Below, piece after piece: positions 1 to 7,434 of a stretch of DNA of 64,000 nt; within the stretch, counting starts at the first letter, position 1; each line of letters starts with the position of its first letter. Source of the DNA: Phaeacidiphilus oryzae TH49 (GTDB lineage Bacteria; Actinomycetota; Actinomycetes; Streptomycetales; Streptomycetaceae); assembly GCF_000744815.1 (NCBI RefSeq), contig NZ_JQMQ01000004.1, positions 186,001 through 250,000 on the forward strand, given 5' to 3'. Both the position numbers and the translations under genes were made by a program. A model generated the notes under the pieces. The model did not search any database and had not been told where the DNA came from. It worked only from the letters and a program-made list of their open reading frames with translations.

Positions 1-48
1 GTGGTCCGGTTCGAGCCTGATGGATACGAGAGCCGGATGCGGGTGCGG

Positions 49-333
49 CTACACGTGATTCTTGAGCCAGTCATTCCCCGAGGGCTTCAGGCCGGCGGAC
101 GCCCAGTCCATGCCCGTGACCTCCATGACGAGCAGCTTGTCATCCTGGTCGATGTGCTGCTTGAGCTTGTCGCGGATGGCGCCCGCGGCCTGAGTGCTCT
201 GGATGAACCACGTGGAGTCCAGGTTGTGCCACCACCGCCCGCCCGAAAGGCTCTTGATCGCCTCGTGGAGGGACGTGTAGTTCTGACCGGGCTGGTCCAG
301 GTCGTAGCCGATCATGTGCGTCTTGTACGGCAA
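49..333 (-). CDS. SinR-family / Cas2-like small protein
   Basis: A protein of about 94 residues with the profile of the SinR-like family, which has a Cas2-like ferredoxin fold. It has an N-terminal beta strand ending in IGYDLDQPGQNY, a central RWWHNLDSTWFI segment and a C-terminal LLVMEV strand. The ATG at 342 is unlikely to be the start because an AGAAGGAG box touches it directly. The TTG at 333 lies 9 nt after GGAG and gives MPYKTHMIGYDL, the expected start for the family. No CRISPR array or cas1 is present, so this is not evidence of CRISPR. Function is unknown; such proteins often sit in accessory regions of actinomycetes. It is transcribed away from the palindrome at 669-824. Confidence 0.7.
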   Translation of the reverse strand: MPYKTHMIGYDLDQPGQNYTSLHEAIKSLSGGRWWHNLDSTWFIQSTQAAGAIRDKLKQHIDQDDKLLVMEVTGMDWASAGLKPSGNDWLKNHV

Positions 334-342
334 GGTGCTCAT

Positions 343-1176
343 CTCCTTCTGGGACGAGCACCCCGATGGACGCAGGCTTGGGTAAGTCCACGTCTCGCAG
401 TAGGGTCGCAGGGCGGTAGCAACGCACTGGCCCCCGCCGGGGTGCTCGATCTCAACTCGAAGCCCCGGTGTGGGGCCTTCGTCTTCGAACGGAAAAAGTA
501 GAGCACCACGTATGGCCCATGGGCAAATCCCTAACCACAACATGTGGTACGTGTACATCCGCATGGGCACAACATCTTGTGATCGCCTCTGACGTGGCGT
601 CAAATCTTTCAGTCTAGCGGGCTGTTCCGACAATCGGCCCTGAGCTGGGCGAATGCCGCACCTTCCGCCGTCTGCCATCCCGTCTGCCGTCGACCCACAC
701 GCAGTGGTATCGGGCGTGGCCTTCCCGGTCCAGATGGAGCGCGCCACTGTACGAACGATCTGGACCGGGAAGGCCACGGCTGATACGGCTTGTCCTGGGT
801 CGTCGGCAGGCGGGATGGCAGACACCCCACCCCTGACCACTGATCGACGGTCACGTGTGCACGATCTTGGCCATCCTGGAGCCGGAGATCCCCGCCGGAG
901 GCATCCCAATCGCCGGCCCGCGGGGTCGGGCTCTACCTTCATGCCCTCGGGCCTATCCAGCGGGCGGGCGTAGGCCGGCGGCGCGCCGAGCGGGCCGAAG
1001 GCAGGAGCGCGGGCGCGCCAAGAGGCCGTGAGCCCGCCCGGCGGAGCGTAGCGACGCCGGGTGCCTTGATGAAGCAGAGAAACTCTAATCCAACCGGTTG
1101 AGGAGCCTCCGCTCATCGAGAGCTTGACTGATCCTGGCCTGGGCCGTTGTGCAACGGATGGCTTACGGTGGACCGC
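343..1176. other. 834-bp intergenic region without a convincing gene
   Basis: Open frames across this stretch on both strands have poor codon bias and no recognisable motif. It holds the long nested palindrome at 669-824, a short inverted repeat ccaca-aca-tgtgg near 534-546 upstream of the SinR-like gene, and GC-rich sequence from 960 to 1070. A TTGACT box at 1124 could be the -35 of the HD-domain gene, but the -10 is unclear. It may include decayed element DNA. Confidence 0.5.
669..824. repeat. 156-bp nested imperfect palindrome (MITE-like or giant hairpin)
   Basis: The outer arms 669-695 and 798-824 are complementary at 25 of 27 positions. The inner arms 715-735 and 758-778 are perfectly complementary over 21 bp. 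The connecting segments match at about two thirds of positions. The unpaired centre is only about 22 nt (736-757). No open reading frame inside looks coding. The immediate flanks show no clear target duplication. It is much longer than a normal terminator, so a non-autonomous mobile element, a replication or transfer site of the AICE, or an extended regulatory hairpin are all possible. Confidence 0.75.
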
Positions 1177-1737
1177 ATGTCCTCTGACCTGGATGCGCCG
1201 AGCGCTGCGGCTGAACTCGCCGAGTCGTTGTTGCCCCCGCTCGGAGACCGCTGGTTGCACACGCAGGCTGTGGCACGGCGTGCACAGGAGATCGCAACTG
1301 CGGTACCTAAGGAAGATCGGGACCTGCTGGTGTCGGCGGCCTGGCTACATGATCTGGGCTACGCGGCCGAGCTACGGCGGACAGGCTTCCATCCCCTCGA
1401 TGGCGCGCGGCATCTGGAGTCGCTCGGTGCCCCTGAGCGCCTGGTCCGCCTCGTGGCCCATCATTCAGGAGCCGAGTACGAGGCTGCACAACGCGGATTG
1501 ACGGCTGAGCTGGCAGCGTACGCGCGTGAGGATGGGCCGGTCCTCGATGCGTTGATCTGGGCAGATATGACGACGGGGCCGGCCGGCCAGTCATTCGACT
1601 TCGACCAGAGGATGGACGAGATCCTGACACGGTACGAGCCGGGGAGCGAGGTGCACACCGCCATCTCGAAGGCTCGTCCCTATCTCGGTGCTGCGATCGC
1701 TCGCGCGCAAGAGCGGATGTTGCCTCAGCCGATGTAG
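1177..1737 (+). CDS. HD-domain phosphohydrolase-like protein
   Basis: A 186-residue protein with the HD metal-binding pattern: His28 in RWLHTQ, His58-Asp59 in AAWLHDLGY and the His95-His96 pair in VAHHSG, followed by a helical C-terminal half with a possible distal Asp in LIWADMTTG. These residues are the usual metal ligands of HD hydrolases, which cleave phosphomonoesters or phosphodiesters of nucleotides; the substrate here is unknown. The ATG at 1177 was chosen because GGTGGA lies just upstream; a TTG at 1147 in the same frame would add ten residues. It converges with the Nudix gene, overlapping it by 13 bp. It lies in the left accessory part of the AICE, so a role in element maintenance or defence is only inferred. 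Confidence 0.85.
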   Translation: MSSDLDAPSAAAELAESLLPPLGDRWLHTQAVARRAQEIATAVPKEDRDLLVSAAWLHDLGYAAELRRTGFHPLDGARHLESLGAPERLVRLVAHHSGAEYEAAQRGLTAELAAYAREDGPVLDALIWADMTTGPAGQSFDFDQRMDEILTRYEPGSEVHTAISKARPYLGAAIARAQERMLPQPM

Positions 1738-2195
1738 GGGTGGTCCCGCCTGGTCAGGCCGTGTTCGATGCGCAGTCGCATGGACGGATGGATGTTGAGC
1801 TGGTCCAGCTTGTCCGGGTGGACGAACGCTACTTCCTTCGTCTCGCTGCTCGTGCGCAGTTGACCACCGGTTACCCGGGTGGTGAAGCAGATCGAGAACT
1901 GCTGACGGACCTCGCCGTCGTCGTACTTCATGACGTGGTGGGGGTTCGTGTAGATCCCCACGAGACCGGTGACCTCGACGTCGATGCCGGTCTCTTCCTT
2001 CGTCTCACGTACCGCAGCATCCGGCGCGGACTCGCCTACGTCGATGCCACCCCCGGGCAGTGCCCACAGGTCGTTGTCGGTCTTGTGGACGAGAAGGAGT
2101 TCTCCCGCCTCGTTGCATGCAATCGCGGTGACCGAGGGAACGATGCTGTTCGCAGCCGGGGCGTTCGGGTCGTTGAAGTAGTCGATGCGAGCCAT
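1725..2195 (-). CDS. Nudix hydrolase, possibly AICE immunity factor (Pif-like)
   Basis: A 156-residue Nudix protein. The box is complete: GGIDVGES, then REtkEETGI at about residues 49-71, giving GX5EX7REUXEEXGU. Nudix enzymes hydrolyse nucleoside diphosphates linked to another group; the substrate cannot be read from this sequence. It lies 24 nt downstream of the XRE/PLD gene on the same strand, so the two are probably co-transcribed. In the related element pSAM2, the Nudix protein Pif blocks redundant transfer between cells that already carry the element. Its position at the edge of this AICE suggests the same job, but this is inference and common metabolic Nudix paralogues look similar. Confidence 0.88.
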   Translation of the reverse strand: MARIDYFNDPNAPAANSIVPSVTAIACNEAGELLLVHKTDNDLWALPGGGIDVGESAPDAAVRETKEETGIDVEVTGLVGIYTNPHHVMKYDDGEVRQQFSICFTTRVTGGQLRTSSETKEVAFVHPDKLDQLNIHPSMRLRIEHGLTRRDHPYIG

Positions 2196-2219
2196 GGTGC
2201 AAGCCTCGCACGATCGCGT

Positions 2220-2957
2220 CTAAGCGGGCACGGGTACAGCCTGCTCCCAAACGAGGTCGACGCTCTTCATGTAGTGCCGGAAGGTTCGACCGCCGGGCAC
2301 GTAGCGGAGGTGCATCACGGGGTTCTGACCGGCCGGCGCACCAAAGACGTGCGGGTTGACCAACACGTCGTCGTCGAACCGGTAGATCGAGTTGTACAGC
2401 GGAGTGGTGTGCTGTCTGATCTCTACGCCCGGGGTCTCCGCCGCCGGCCGCAGGTACCTCAGGCTGAGTCGTGCTCGGGCGGCAAGGTCCTCCCCGATCC
2501 CTTCCTCTTCGCCCCGCTGGGCCACAGCTTCTGAGGTCGGGTCGCCAAGCAGGATCCGGACCTGGGCGCCGGCCGCGGCCTTGTCTGCGAGTTGCTCGGC
2601 CAGGTCGGGGTGGCTGTCGAACAGGAAGAGCCCTGCGTAGACGAGGATATCGATCTGGCTCACCGCGTTGTCGATCAGGGATGACCAGAGGGCGGCAGGC
2701 ACTGCTCCGCGGTGCGGGTAGAAGGTCACGAGCTCTGCACCGCTCGTGGTGTTGGTCTCGGTGTCCACCGCAGGCCAGAGGTAGAGCTCGTCCACTCCAA
2801 GCAACTGGGCGGTCTTCCAGCGGTGCGTGCGATGAGGCGTTCGGTCCTTGGTGATCCAGCGTTCGACCGTCTTCGGGTCCACCGTGACGTGATCGGCTAC
2901 GGATTGGATGGTCTGGCCCTTGGCAGAGATCGTCGCGCGCAGTCGCTCATTCGGCAT
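2220..2957 (-). CDS. XRE-family HTH regulator with PLD-like (DUF5919-type) domain
   Basis: A 245-residue protein. Residues 1-60 form a helix-turn-helix of the XRE type (QSVADHVTVDPKTVERWI, then TAQLLGVDE). The rest resembles the DUF5919 phospholipase D-like domain: a strand IDILVYAGLFLFD, a helix LAEQLADKAAAGAQVRILLGDP, and the C-terminal FDDDVLVNPHVFGAPAGQNPV segment. The second half lacks a clear HxK motif, so catalysis is doubtful. The ATG is preceded by GGGAGG at 6 nt. It is divergent from the transfer operon across a gap rich in GGACGT motifs, so it is probably an autoregulated repressor of the tra genes, taking the place of KorSA. That role is inferred from position. Confidence 0.8.
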   Translation of the reverse strand: MPNERLRATISAKGQTIQSVADHVTVDPKTVERWITKDRTPHRTHRWKTAQLLGVDELYLWPAVDTETNTTSGAELVTFYPHRGAVPAALWSSLIDNAVSQIDILVYAGLFLFDSHPDLAEQLADKAAAGAQVRILLGDPTSEAVAQRGEEEGIGEDLAARARLSLRYLRPAAETPGVEIRQHTTPLYNSIYRFDDDVLVNPHVFGAPAGQNPVMHLRYVPGGRTFRHYMKSVDLVWEQAVPVPA

Positions 2958-2976
2958 CGGTGCCTCCCGGGACGCA

Positions 2977-3016
2977 GGGGACGTTTTGACGGTACATCAG
3001 ACGTCCCTAAACGTCC
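2977..3016. promoter_or_regulatory. Candidate operator cluster between XRE regulator and transfer operon
   Basis: Three copies of a GGACGTYT-like motif lie within 40 bp: GGACGTTTTG on the plus strand at 2978-2987, and on the minus strand GGACGTTTAG reading from 3016 and GGACGTCTGA reading from 3007. They sit between the divergent starts of the XRE/PLD gene and the SCO3933-like gene, as expected for a repressor controlling both directions. Which protein binds is inferred from position. Confidence 0.5.
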
Positions 3017-3112
3017 ATGGCGGCCGTGATAGGTCCAAGGCCCTAGGCGGTTCCCTTGTTCTGTCGGGATCACTCGACATCAACTTCCCCTAGCAACAAG
3101 GGAGTAGACGGG

Positions 3113-3460
3113 ATGCCGTCCTTCAAGATCGACACCACTACGGCCGTTGTCTTCGTGGCGGTTCCGCCGGCGCCGAAGGTTGCCAACCGGCAGACCGGAG
3201 AGATCGCAACCGACCGGGAGACCGGCGCCAAGCTGATGACCCTTGGCCTGACCGTGGCCGATGAGGGAGAGGCTAACCTGCTGACCGTTTCCGTTCCGGA
3301 GACCGGGATCGCGGGGGAGCTTCAGCCGGGGATGCCGGTGATGGTCACCGGCCTGCGGGCGCGGGACTGGGAGAACGAGTTCAACGGGCAGAAGCGGCAC
3401 GGGATCTCCTTCCGCGCCGTCGCGGTGACCGCGCAGTCCGCGGTGAACGGGAAGGCCTGA
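3113..3460 (+). CDS. SCO3933-family protein, first gene of transfer operon
   Basis: A 115-residue soluble protein that resembles the small SCO3933-type proteins found before the translocase gene in Streptomyces integrative elements. It begins PSFKIDTTTAVVFVAVPPAP and ends in a segment FNGQKRHGISFRAVAVTAQ; the alternating hydrophobic pattern suggests a beta-rich, OB-like fold. The ATG has AAGGGAG 8 nt upstream. The next gene, the TraB-like translocase, begins 5 nt after its stop. It is called a regulatory protein in the family, but the molecular function is not established from sequence. It is the first gene rightward from the GGACGT operator cluster. Confidence 0.75.
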   Translation: MPSFKIDTTTAVVFVAVPPAPKVANRQTGEIATDRETGAKLMTLGLTVADEGEANLLTVSVPETGIAGELQPGMPVMVTGLRARDWENEFNGQKRHGISFRAVAVTAQSAVNGKA

Positions 3461-3465
3461 TCGCC

Positions 3466-4851
3466 GTGTCCGAACTGGCCTCACTGCTGGAGGTGGCCGG
3501 CCCGCTGGCTGCGGGTGGCGCGGGTGCGGCCTACGCCAAGGTCAAGGTGCCCCGGGCGCATTGGGCCGCGATCGGCCTGCCGGTCACGCTGGGTCGGATC
3601 ATGCACTCCTACGCGGAGGACATGGAGGCCTGCGGGCTGACGGTGGAACCGCCGCTGTGGAAGGCCATGGCCGCGCGGATGGGTGGCGACATGCGCCAGC
3701 TCAAGCCGGCCCCGCCGCGCATCACCCGGGTCACGCCCACTACCACCGGGCTGCGGGTCCGGCTGCGGCTGCGTCCGGGGCAGTCCCCCGCGGACGTGAC
3801 GGAGGCGGCCGAGCGGCTTCAGCACGCCTGGTCCGTGCACGCGGTGCGGGTGGTCGAGCTGGCCCCGCGGACCGTGGAACTGCGCCTGACGGGCTTCGAC
3901 CTGCTGCGCCGGGTGCACCTGCCGGCCCGCCAGGTGGCCAAGGTGTCGGGCCTGCTGCGGGTGCCGGTGGCGCTGTGCGAGGACGGCTCGATCTACGTGC
4001 GCGACTTCCGCAAGCGGCCCAACGGGCTCACGGTCGGCGCGCTGGGCACCGGCAAATCCATGTACGGGCGCAACCTCGTGGTGGGTCTGGCTCCGCAACC
4101 GGTGGCCCTGGTGGGCATCGACTGCAAGCGCGGGGTGGAACAGGGGCCCTTCGCACCCCGGCTCTCCGCCCTGGCCACCGATCCGGATACCGCGTTGGAC
4201 CTGCTGCGGGTGCTGGTCGGCGAGGTGATGGAGGAGCGCTACGACCTGATCTGCGCGCAGAACAGCATCTCCGGGCGGGTGGACAAGGAAGACATCACCT
4301 CCGACATCTGGTCACTGCCCGAGGAGATCCGCCCGGCCCCGGTGGTGATGGTGATCGATGAGATCGCCGAACTGTTCCTCGCCGGCTCCAAGGCGGAGGA
4401 GGCCCGGCGGATGGAGCTGGTGACCCTGTTGATCCGCTATGCCCAACTCGCCCGCGCGGCGGGGATGTTCATCGAGGTGATGGGGCAGCGCTTCAGCTCG
4501 GAGTTGGGCAAGGGCGCGACCATGCTGCGCGCGCAGTTGACCAACCGGATCGCGCACCGGGTCAACGACCTGGGCACGGCGGGGATGACGTTCGGCGAGA
4601 TCGCCCCGCAGGCCGTGATGTCCGCCGTGGGCATTAAGGCCGATCGGCCCGGCACCGCGGTCGCCGGGGACACCTCCGGGGCCTGGTCGCGTATCCGCAC
4701 CCCGGAGTTGAAGCTGGCCGATGCCGCCGCCGCGTGCGCCCGATACGCGCACCTGGTCCCGGAGCTGCCCGCCCTGGCCCCCTTCCGCCCGATCACCGGC
4801 ATCCCCGCGACGCCGGAGGAGATCGCTGACGGCACGCCCGCCGTCGTCTAA
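3466..4851 (+). CDS. tra: FtsK/SpoIIIE-type conjugal DNA translocase (TraB-like)
   Basis: A 461-residue ATPase starting at GTG. Walker A is GALGTGKS at about residues 190-197, Walker B is VVMVIDEIAEL near 291-301, and the FtsK-like sensor region VMGQRFSSELG follows near 340. In actinomycete elements a single FtsK-like hexameric ATPase moves double-stranded DNA between hyphae, without relaxase or type IV secretion. The N-terminal 180 residues carry no clear transmembrane helix; only a mildly hydrophobic Ala/Gly-rich start is seen. The winged-helix gamma domain of long TraB proteins is not obvious, so the DNA-recognition part may be reduced or diverged. It is coupled to the upstream SCO3933-like gene and followed by the small spread-type genes. 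Confidence 0.88.
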   Translation: MSELASLLEVAGPLAAGGAGAAYAKVKVPRAHWAAIGLPVTLGRIMHSYAEDMEACGLTVEPPLWKAMAARMGGDMRQLKPAPPRITRVTPTTTGLRVRLRLRPGQSPADVTEAAERLQHAWSVHAVRVVELAPRTVELRLTGFDLLRRVHLPARQVAKVSGLLRVPVALCEDGSIYVRDFRKRPNGLTVGALGTGKSMYGRNLVVGLAPQPVALVGIDCKRGVEQGPFAPRLSALATDPDTALDLLRVLVGEVMEERYDLICAQNSISGRVDKEDITSDIWSLPEEIRPAPVVMVIDEIAELFLAGSKAEEARRMELVTLLIRYAQLARAAGMFIEVMGQRFSSELGKGATMLRAQLTNRIAHRVNDLGTAGMTFGEIAPQAVMSAVGIKADRPGTAVAGDTSGAWSRIRTPELKLADAAAACARYAHLVPELPALAPFRPITGIPATPEEIADGTPAVV

Positions 4852-4945
4852 GGACCAGCGCCCCCCACGGTCGGCGTGACCGCCTCACGCCACGTCCCTA
4901 CCCCGCCCATGCCTGGTGCCGGGGCCAGATCGAAGGAGGAATGCC

Positions 4946-5155
4946 ATGTTCGGCCGCCACACCTACGACCCCACCGATGAGGAGTGGGACAACGACTGCC
5001 GGCGCTGGGAGCAGATCGAGCAGATCCGCGAGCTGGACAACCTGCCCGACCGCTTCCACAGCGTCGTCAAGGGCGCCTTGAACACCGAGGAGCGCCAGAG
5101 CCGGCGCGGCAAGTACCCGCCCAAGGGCCACAGCTACCCGAGCAAGAGCCGGTGA
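4946..5155 (+). CDS. Small hypothetical AICE protein
   Basis: A 69-residue acidic-then-basic protein with no transmembrane segment (FGRHTYDPTDEEWDNDC at the start, SRRGKYPPKGHSYPSKSR at the end). A strong GAAGGAGGA box lies 5 nt before the ATG. Its stop overlaps the GTG of the next gene (GTGA), so translation is likely coupled. The family is not recognised; similar tiny charged proteins occupy this place in Streptomyces integrative elements. Confidence 0.7.
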   Translation: MFGRHTYDPTDEEWDNDCRRWEQIEQIRELDNLPDRFHSVVKGALNTEERQSRRGKYPPKGHSYPSKSR

Positions 5156-5337
5156 AGGCCATGGCGCCCCGCCAACGCCGCACTGCCCCGGCCCCCGAGC
5201 CACCTGCATGCACCGCGTGCAAGGGCACGGGCGCTGTCGCCAAGTCCGTCCGGGTCGGCCGCCGGCAACGCGTCGTCGGCGCGCAGGAAGGCATCTGTCT
5301 GCGCTGCTGGGGCACCGGCACCGAACCCACCGAGTAA
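5152..5337 (+). CDS. Small DnaJ-type zinc-finger-like protein
   Basis: A protein of about 61 residues with two Cys-rich knuckles, CTACKGTG and CLRCWGTGTE, separated by about 27 residues. The repeated CxxCxGTG pattern is that of DnaJ central zinc fingers and would bind one zinc ion. The GTG at 5152 overlaps the previous stop; an ATG at 5161 would give a start three residues shorter. A related Cys-rich gene lies at 7243. A nucleic-acid or protein binding role in the element is possible but not shown. Confidence 0.65.
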   Translation: MKAMAPRQRRTAPAPEPPACTACKGTGAVAKSVRVGRRQRVVGAQEGICLRCWGTGTEPTE

Positions 5338-5401
5338 CCCACCCGCCGGCCCGGGCCACAGCACCAACCACCCGGGCCGGCCTCGAGAAGGGAGAGGAAC
5401 G

Positions 5402-5614
5402 ATGGAGCCCGAGTACCTGGCAGAGGATGACCCGCGCCGCGACGACGCGAATCGGCTCGGTGTCTTGTACGAGACCCTGCACCACGAGCTGTATGACGGC
5501 GCCGTCGGGGGACGGTTCGCTTCGGTCCTGCACAGCGCGTTCGAGGCGGAGTTCATCGCCCGCGGTCACGGCGCCTACCCGCCGGCCGGCCACGGCTACC
5601 CGCGGCAGGACTGA
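5402..5614 (+). CDS. Small hypothetical AICE protein
   Basis: A 70-residue acidic protein with a strong AAGGGAGAGGA box upstream. It has a helical middle (DANRLGVLYETLHHELYDGAV) and ends in GHGAYPPAGHGYPRQD. No known domain is recognised. The next gene starts 3 nt after its stop, so it belongs to the transfer/spread operon. Confidence 0.7.
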   Translation: MEPEYLAEDDPRRDDANRLGVLYETLHHELYDGAVGGRFASVLHSAFEAEFIARGHGAYPPAGHGYPRQD

Positions 5615-5617
5615 GCC

Positions 5618-6304
5618 ATGCGCCGCAACCTACTCCCACGCCTGGACCTGGTGCTGGTGCAGGCCGTGATCGCCGGGGCACTGTCCTTCGCCCACCTGCA
5701 CGACATCGCCGACGCAGCCGGCCAGCACGGCTGGAAAGGCTGGGCCTACCCCGTCAGCGTGGACCTGCTCCTGGTCGCCGCATGGCGCCGACTGCGGACC
5801 CTGCGCCGGTCGGGGGCCCCGGCCCGGGCCGCCTGGGTGTGGTTCGCCGTGGCGCTGACCGCCTCGCTCGGGGCCAACGTGGCAACCGCCGGACTGCTCG
5901 ACTTGGGCCACGTTCCGGCGCTGCTGCGGATCGTGGTCGCCGGCTGGCCCGCCGTCGCCTTCCTCGGCGGCACTCTCCTCGCGCACGCCACCCCGGCGCC
6001 GACCGTGAGCGAGCCGACCGAGCACAGCCCGCAGAGCCCGGCCGGTGAACAGGGCTCGGTCTACCTCGACCGCTCCCCCGAACCTGCCGCGGCACCGGAG
6101 GACGGCCCGGCCGAACTGCCCGCCCCCGAACCTGAGCCGCCGGCCGCGCCCGTGGCCGTGCCACCGGCGCTGGTGGACCACGCCCGCAAGCTCACCGCCG
6201 CCCACCGGGCCCGCACCGGCACCGAGCTGCCGATCGAAGCCCTGCGCTCCGCTCTGGGCGTCCCGCCGGCCATGGCCGACGCGATCGCCGCCCAACTGAC
6301 CTGA
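5618..6304 (+). CDS. DUF2637-type membrane protein (SpdB-like spread protein)
   Basis: A 228-residue protein with four hydrophobic segments in the first 125 residues: VLVQAVIAGALSFAHL, YPVSVDLLLVAAW, AWVWFAVALTASLGANVATA, and AFLGGTLLAHA. A Pro/Glu-rich linker (about 125-185) follows, then a C-terminal helical domain with LVDHARKLTAAHRARTGTELP that may be a winged helix. This is the architecture of DUF2637 proteins, which are linked to intramycelial plasmid spread in Streptomyces elements. It would act in the membrane with the translocase. It lies between small genes of the same operon. Confidence 0.75.
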   Translation: MRRNLLPRLDLVLVQAVIAGALSFAHLHDIADAAGQHGWKGWAYPVSVDLLLVAAWRRLRTLRRSGAPARAAWVWFAVALTASLGANVATAGLLDLGHVPALLRIVVAGWPAVAFLGGTLLAHATPAPTVSEPTEHSPQSPAGEQGSVYLDRSPEPAAAPEDGPAELPAPEPEPPAAPVAVPPALVDHARKLTAAHRARTGTELPIEALRSALGVPPAMADAIAAQLT

Positions 6305-6319
6305 AAGGACTGACCCGCT

Positions 6320-6508
6320 GTGAGCGTGCACCTTCCGCTGATTTTTGTCCTGGGAGCGCTCGCCTTCGCGTTCATCAAGTTCCACCGGGTGCGCTGGTGG
6401 GGCGTGATCGCCCTGGTCCTGTTCGGCTTCCTGCTCGCACACACCTTCCTCGGCCCCGCCATCAACGACGGGACCAATTCCGGAACACAAATCGTCAACG
6501 GCCACTGA
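6320..6508 (+). CDS. Small two-helix membrane protein
   Basis: A 62-residue protein starting at GTG. It consists mainly of two transmembrane helices (LPLIFVLGALAFAFIKF and WGVIALVLFGFLLAHTFLG) joined by a basic HRVRWW turn, with a short polar tail. No catalytic motif is seen. Its size and place match the small membrane components of spread operons, so a helper role in DNA spreading is inferred. Confidence 0.7.
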   Translation: MSVHLPLIFVLGALAFAFIKFHRVRWWGVIALVLFGFLLAHTFLGPAINDGTNSGTQIVNGH

Positions 6509-6528
6509 ACCCGAAGGGAGCACCACCG

Positions 6529-6855
6529 ATGATCCGCCCGAAGTACCCCGAGCCCGTGTACGTCATCACCCAACCCACCCCGCCGGCCCCGAACGCGGCC
6601 CCGGTCGCCCCGTGCTCGTGCGGGCACCAGACCCCGGCCGCACCGCAGTACCAGGCCCCGGCGCCGGCGCAGACCGGCCGTCCGATCGGCCTGTACCTCG
6701 CCGTGGGCGTCGGGGCCGTCGCCGGCACGGTCGCGCTCGCCATCGCGGTGACCGCGCTGTTCCTGGCCATCGCTGTGACCGCCATCTCGGTCACCGTGGC
6801 CGCGGTCGTCCTGCGCTCCCTGCTCGCCGACTACCAGCGCGACCACCGGCGGTGA
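6529..6855 (+). CDS. Spread-type membrane protein with Pro-rich N-terminus
   Basis: A 108-residue protein. The first 50 residues are Pro/Ala-rich with a PCSCGH motif that could bind metal. Two adjoining hydrophobic stretches follow at about 50-95 (LYLAVGVGAVAGTVALAIAV and LFLAIAVTAISVTVAAVVL), then a basic tail. AAGGGAG lies 8 nt before the ATG. The stop codon is within a few bases of the next gene's start. Similar proteins follow the DUF2637 gene in Streptomyces elements; function is inferred as part of the spread apparatus. Confidence 0.7.
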   Translation: MIRPKYPEPVYVITQPTPPAPNAAPVAPCSCGHQTPAAPQYQAPAPAQTGRPIGLYLAVGVGAVAGTVALAIAVTALFLAIAVTAISVTVAAVVLRSLLADYQRDHRR

Positions 6856-6860
6856 GAGTC

Positions 6861-7148
6861 GTGACGGTCTACGTGGACGAGATCACCGACTATGGCGCCA
6901 TTGCCCGGGCCGTTGGCCTGCGCACCACCAAGTGGGCGCACCTGACCGCCGACACCCGCGAGGAACTGCACGCCTTCGCCGCCCGGATCGGACTGCGCCG
7001 CGCTTGGTTCCAGCACGCCCACGACTACCGGTGGCACTACGACGTGACCCCCAGCAAGCGCGCCGCCGCCCTACGTGCGGGCGCCCAGAGCATCGACCGC
7101 GCCGGACTGGCCGCGCTCATGGCCCGCCGCCGCGCCGCTCAAGCGTGA
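6861..7148 (+). CDS. DUF4031-type protein
   Basis: A 95-residue protein that begins VTVYVDEITDYG, the typical start of DUF4031 proteins, and contains a central HLTADTREELHAFAARIGL segment and WFQHAHDYRWHYDVTPSKR. The GTG at 6861 was chosen over the GTG at 6852 because it gives this family start and has GGTGAG upstream. The His-rich core suggests a metal-binding or nuclease-like fold, but no activity is established. Genes of this family are common in Streptomyces integrative elements. Confidence 0.75.
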   Translation: MTVYVDEITDYGAIARAVGLRTTKWAHLTADTREELHAFAARIGLRRAWFQHAHDYRWHYDVTPSKRAAALRAGAQSIDRAGLAALMARRRAAQA

Positions 7149-7242
7149 CTTCGCCCCGGGGCGACCGCCATCCCGGCCAAGGAACACCCGGCCGCCCCGG
7201 GCCCTCGATCCCGCACCAAGACGACACCGAGAGGACCCCATC

Positions 7243-7428
7243 ATGCCCGCCACCACCCCGGCCCGTGTCTGCGGACACTGCGACGGTCACCCGACCGTGG
7301 CCATCAGCACCGGCCCCCGCCGCCCGGACGGCACCCTGCCCACCCTGCGGGTGACCTGCCCGGTCTGCCACGGCACCGGCACCACCACCCCGAACCGGTC
7401 GGCCGCGCTGGCCGGCGCCCGGAGGTGA
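7243..7428 (+). CDS. Small Cys-rich zinc-finger-like protein
   Basis: A 61-residue protein with two knuckles, CGHCDGH and CPVCHGTGT, about 30 residues apart. It is related in design to the product of 5152-5337 and again recalls a DnaJ zinc finger. A GAGAGGA box precedes the ATG. It is followed after a 6-nt gap by another tiny Cys-containing gene. Zinc binding is likely from the motif; its partner is unknown. Confidence 0.65.
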   Translation: MPATTPARVCGHCDGHPTVAISTGPRRPDGTLPTLRVTCPVCHGTGTTTPNRSAALAGARR

Positions 7429-7434
7429 CCCGCG

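Noticed and set aside
4-24. ggttcgagcc resembling a tRNA T-arm
   Set aside because: The 5-bp stem does not pair on the 3-prime side and no acceptor or anticodon arm is seen.
49-333. Possible CRISPR cas2
   Set aside because: SinR-like relatives share the fold, but there is no cas1, effector or repeat array.
49-1260. 403-residue minus-strand open frame
   Set aside because: Only the last about 94 codons show family similarity and normal bias; the upstream part crosses the palindrome and has a disordered, shadow-like composition.
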